Shown here: positions 5,820 to 7,535 of the stretch, piece by piece
Layout: each line of letters opens with the position of its first letter
Position numbering within the stretch: position 1 is the stretch's first letter
NCBI GenBank assembly: GCA_029932425.1
Contig: JAOZQC010000073.1
Location: 2,500-10,034, forward strand
Source: Planctomycetota bacterium
Lineage (GTDB): Bacteria; Planctomycetota; JAJSAM01
DNA length: 7,535 nucleotides
Reading direction: 5' to 3'
Program-made: the position numbers and the translations under genes
The notes under the pieces: model-generated
The model's database searches: none
What the model was told of the DNA's origin: nothing
Seen by the model: the letters and a program-made list of their open reading frames with translations, nothing else

Positions 5820-6767
5820 ATGAGGAAGCGGCGACCCATCAGCATCGGAACGTTCCCCTGGATCGCCGACACCGTCTACCAGCTCGCCACGAACAGCCCT
5901 CCCCCCGTGAACCTGCAGTTCCGGGAGGAGATCCTCGCGGAGAGGATCAAGCCGGAGCTCCGGGAGCAGGCGGAGGCCTGGCCTCGCCGGGCGGAGATCA
6001 TCGCCCGCCAGCGGGAGGACGGAAGCTGGCTCCCCGCCTCCTCCCGGTCGGGGGAGGGAGAGGCCGAGACCTTCTTCACCGTGGTGCGGACGCTGCTCTG
6101 GCTCCACGACCTGGGGGTCCGCAAGGACCACGAGGCGGTGCGCCGGGCCGTGGACTGGCTGGGCACCGTCCAGAACGAGGACGGCAGCTTCCCCCTCCAC
6201 CTGCACCACACCGCCTTCACCTTGTGGGTGCTGGCCTCCTACGGGTTCGGGAAGACCCCGATGGCCAAGCGGACCCTCCGGTACCTGGACCGCATCCGCC
6301 GCCGGGACTCGGGCTGGCTGGATCCGAAGCTGGAGCCCGCCCTCGCCGAGGACGAGGACGCACCCTCGTGCGCCTGGACCACCCTCCACGTGGTCCTCGC
6401 GCTCTCCGAGTACCCCGAGCAACGCAAGAGCATGGAGGTGCGCCGGGCCGCGGTCTTCCTGGTGGACCGGATGTTCAAGCGCAACCACAAGTCGTTCTTC
6501 GGCCACCCGGACCACTGGCGCGAGCTGGACTACGGCTACGAGGGCACCGCGTGCTTCAAGTGGGCGGTGCCGAAGATCCTCCTCATCCTGGGCCGCCTGG
6601 GCTGCGGCCCGGCGACCAAGGAGGTGGCGGAGCTCCTGGGATTCCTCCAGAAAACCATGCGGCCGAACGGCCGGTGGGGAGCGACCCTGGAGGGTGACGA
6701 CTATCTCACCCTGCGCGTGCTGCGGGCGCTCATGGCCGTGCAGGAAGCGGAGGCGCCCCCGAAATGA
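5820..6767 (+). CDS. Prenyltransferase/squalene-oxidase-repeat (terpenoid cyclase toroid) protein
   Basis: A 315-residue protein with the alpha/alpha-toroid repeats of squalene-hopene cyclases and protein prenyltransferase beta subunits. Repeat signatures are QREDGSW (64-70), QNEDGSF (118-124), RRDSGWLDP (161-169) and RPNGRWG (281-287). Hydrophobic repeat helices such as TLLWLHDLGV (91-100) and TAFTLWVLAS (131-140) lie between them, and the end LTLRVLRAL (297-305) is typical of the bacterial single-domain forms. It is half the usual length of hopene cyclases (over 600 residues) and lacks the catalytic DxDD; DEDAP (178-182) is the nearest stretch. EGTACFKW (241-248) only loosely recalls a prenyltransferase zinc-site region. 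No signal peptide or membrane helix is seen. The start is ATG at 5820, with only a weak, distant AAGG ribosome site. The stop overlaps the next gene's ATG (ATGA), implying coupling. Enzymatic activity is doubtful; it may be a binding or scaffold protein. Confidence 0.85.
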   Translation: MRKRRPISIGTFPWIADTVYQLATNSPPPVNLQFREEILAERIKPELREQAEAWPRRAEIIARQREDGSWLPASSRSGEGEAETFFTVVRTLLWLHDLGVRKDHEAVRRAVDWLGTVQNEDGSFPLHLHHTAFTLWVLASYGFGKTPMAKRTLRYLDRIRRRDSGWLDPKLEPALAEDEDAPSCAWTTLHVVLALSEYPEQRKSMEVRRAAVFLVDRMFKRNHKSFFGHPDHWRELDYGYEGTACFKWAVPKILLILGRLGCGPATKEVAELLGFLQKTMRPNGRWGATLEGDDYLTLRVLRALMAVQEAEAPPK

Positions 6768-7535
6768 AACGGATCGCAATCGCGCTTCTCCTGCTGCCGG
6801 TCCTCGTCCCGATCCCGGGACTCGCCGCCCCGGCGACCCGCGCCCTCGAGGGAGAGCGGGACCAGTGGTACGCCCTGTACTCCGGGGGCACGAAGGCGGG
6901 GTACTTCCACGAACGTCTCGAGAAGGACGGCGGGAAGTGGATCTCCATCACGGAGATGAGCCTGAGCATCTCCCGCCTCGGCCAGCCGATGACGGTGGTG
7001 CAGAAGTCGCGGATCACGGAGGACGCCTCGGGTCGGGTCCTCTCCTTCGAAGCCCGCACCACCATGGGGAGCATGGAGCAGAAGACCACGGGCAAGGTCG
7101 AGGGGGGGAAGATCCATCTCGTCCAGATGGGGATGGAGAGCACCGTGGACTACCCGGAGGGGGCGCTGGGGCCCGCGGCCGTGTACCGCCTCTGCCGGGA
7201 GGCGGGGCTCGAGCCGGGCACGAAGATCGAGGCCGTTTCCTTCCTGGCCGAGGCCCCCACCCGGAAGGTGGTCCAGACCCTGGAGGTGGGGGCGCGGGAG
7301 AAGAAGGACGTGCTGGGCCGGGTGCTCCTCCTGCACGCGGTGACGGTGACGAACTCCCTCTTGCCTATCCGGGCGCGGATCTGGGTCGACCGATCCTGGA
7401 ACGCCTGGGTGATGGAGATGGACGTGCCGGTGCTGGGGCGCCTGTCGATGTTCGCCACGGAGAAGGAGGTGGCCCTCGCGAAGTCCGAGCCCGCGGAGGT
7501 GTTCGCCTCGTCGCTGGCCGCCCCCGACCGGGCGA
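6764..7535 (+). CDS. Exported protein, likely transglutaminase-family N-terminal region, 3' partial
   Basis: An open frame of 257 codons that leaves the window without a stop. It starts at the ATG overlapping the TGA of the toroid gene (ATGA, 6764-6767); GGAAG/GGAGG purine stretches in the preceding gene's end (about 6743-6753) may serve as ribosome site. Residues 1-22 form a signal peptide: MKR, a Leu/Ile/Val core, then a likely cut after GLAA. The mature part begins with DQWYALYSGGTKAGYFHERL (33-52), a WY...G.K.GY pattern I associate with the N-terminal beta-rich domain of exported transglutaminase-like proteins. Beta-strand-rich sequence follows (for example RVLSFEARTTMG, 91-102, and RARIWVDRSWNAWVMEMDVP, 203-222), resembling outer-membrane-lipoprotein/DUF3108-type folds. 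The catalytic Cys-His-Asp domain, if present, would be downstream and cannot be seen. The reading frame is convincing by codon use; the family call is tentative. Confidence 0.72.
   Translation, partial: MKRIAIALLLLPVLVPIPGLAAPATRALEGERDQWYALYSGGTKAGYFHERLEKDGGKWISITEMSLSISRLGQPMTVVQKSRITEDASGRVLSFEARTTMGSMEQKTTGKVEGGKIHLVQMGMESTVDYPEGALGPAAVYRLCREAGLEPGTKIEAVSFLAEAPTRKVVQTLEVGAREKKDVLGRVLLLHAVTVTNSLLPIRARIWVDRSWNAWVMEMDVPVLGRLSMFATEKEVALAKSEPAEVFASSLAAPDRA

Noticed and set aside
5631..6779. Minus-strand open frame of 382 codons opposite the toroid protein
   Set aside because: It is antisense to a recognisable repeat protein and covers the intergenic promoter region. Its composition is that of a shadow frame.

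Overview
The window is very GC-rich (roughly 70% by eye) and densely coding, with G/C preferred at third codon positions. It holds seven protein genes and no recognisable RNA gene, insertion sequence or CRISPR array. The contents are a membrane Hanks-type Ser/Thr kinase, a lipoprotein with a formylglycine-generating-enzyme (FGE) fold, a DsrE-family protein, an RnfB-type ferredoxin, a squalene-cyclase-like toroid protein and an exported protein that looks like the N-terminus of a transglutaminase-family protein. This fits a high-GC Gram-negative-type bacterium, perhaps an environmental Planctomycetota, Acidobacteriota or Myxococcota-like lineage. The phylum cannot be fixed from the window; Planctomycetota is my weak preference.

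Layout. At 3-950 (+) is the 3' part of a DNA-methyltransferase-like gene whose SAM-binding motif I probably lies upstream of the window. It converges, across about 180 non-coding bases with small inverted repeats, on a three-gene minus-strand cluster read 4722 to 1134. That cluster is the transmembrane Ser/Thr kinase (3010-4722), an FGE-like lipoprotein (1746-3005) whose ribosome site overlaps the kinase stop, and a DsrE2-family protein (1134-1700) after a 45-base gap. A divergent promoter region (4723-4837) carries a perfect GC hairpin and a G-rich promoter spacer. On the plus strand follow an orphan rnfB-like gene (4838-5695), a 124-base gap with tandem palindromes and an extended -10-like box, then a toroid prenyltransferase/squalene-oxidase-repeat protein (5820-6767). 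The last gene overlaps it by ATGA (6764 onward), encodes an exported protein, and runs off the window.

How the genes may work together. The kinase has a cytoplasmic catalytic domain, one membrane helix and a C-terminal domain predicted to lie outside the cytoplasm. Its translationally coupled partner is a lipoprotein lacking the FGE catalytic cysteines. The pair looks like a split form of the kinase-FGE fusions known in several phyla, with the FGE fold as a possible sensor or binding module. The DsrE-family protein, with a conserved-position cysteine, may link this to sulfur or redox state; that link is inference. The RnfB-like protein has no other rnf gene in view. The toroid protein and the exported protein are translationally coupled and probably share a function that I cannot name.
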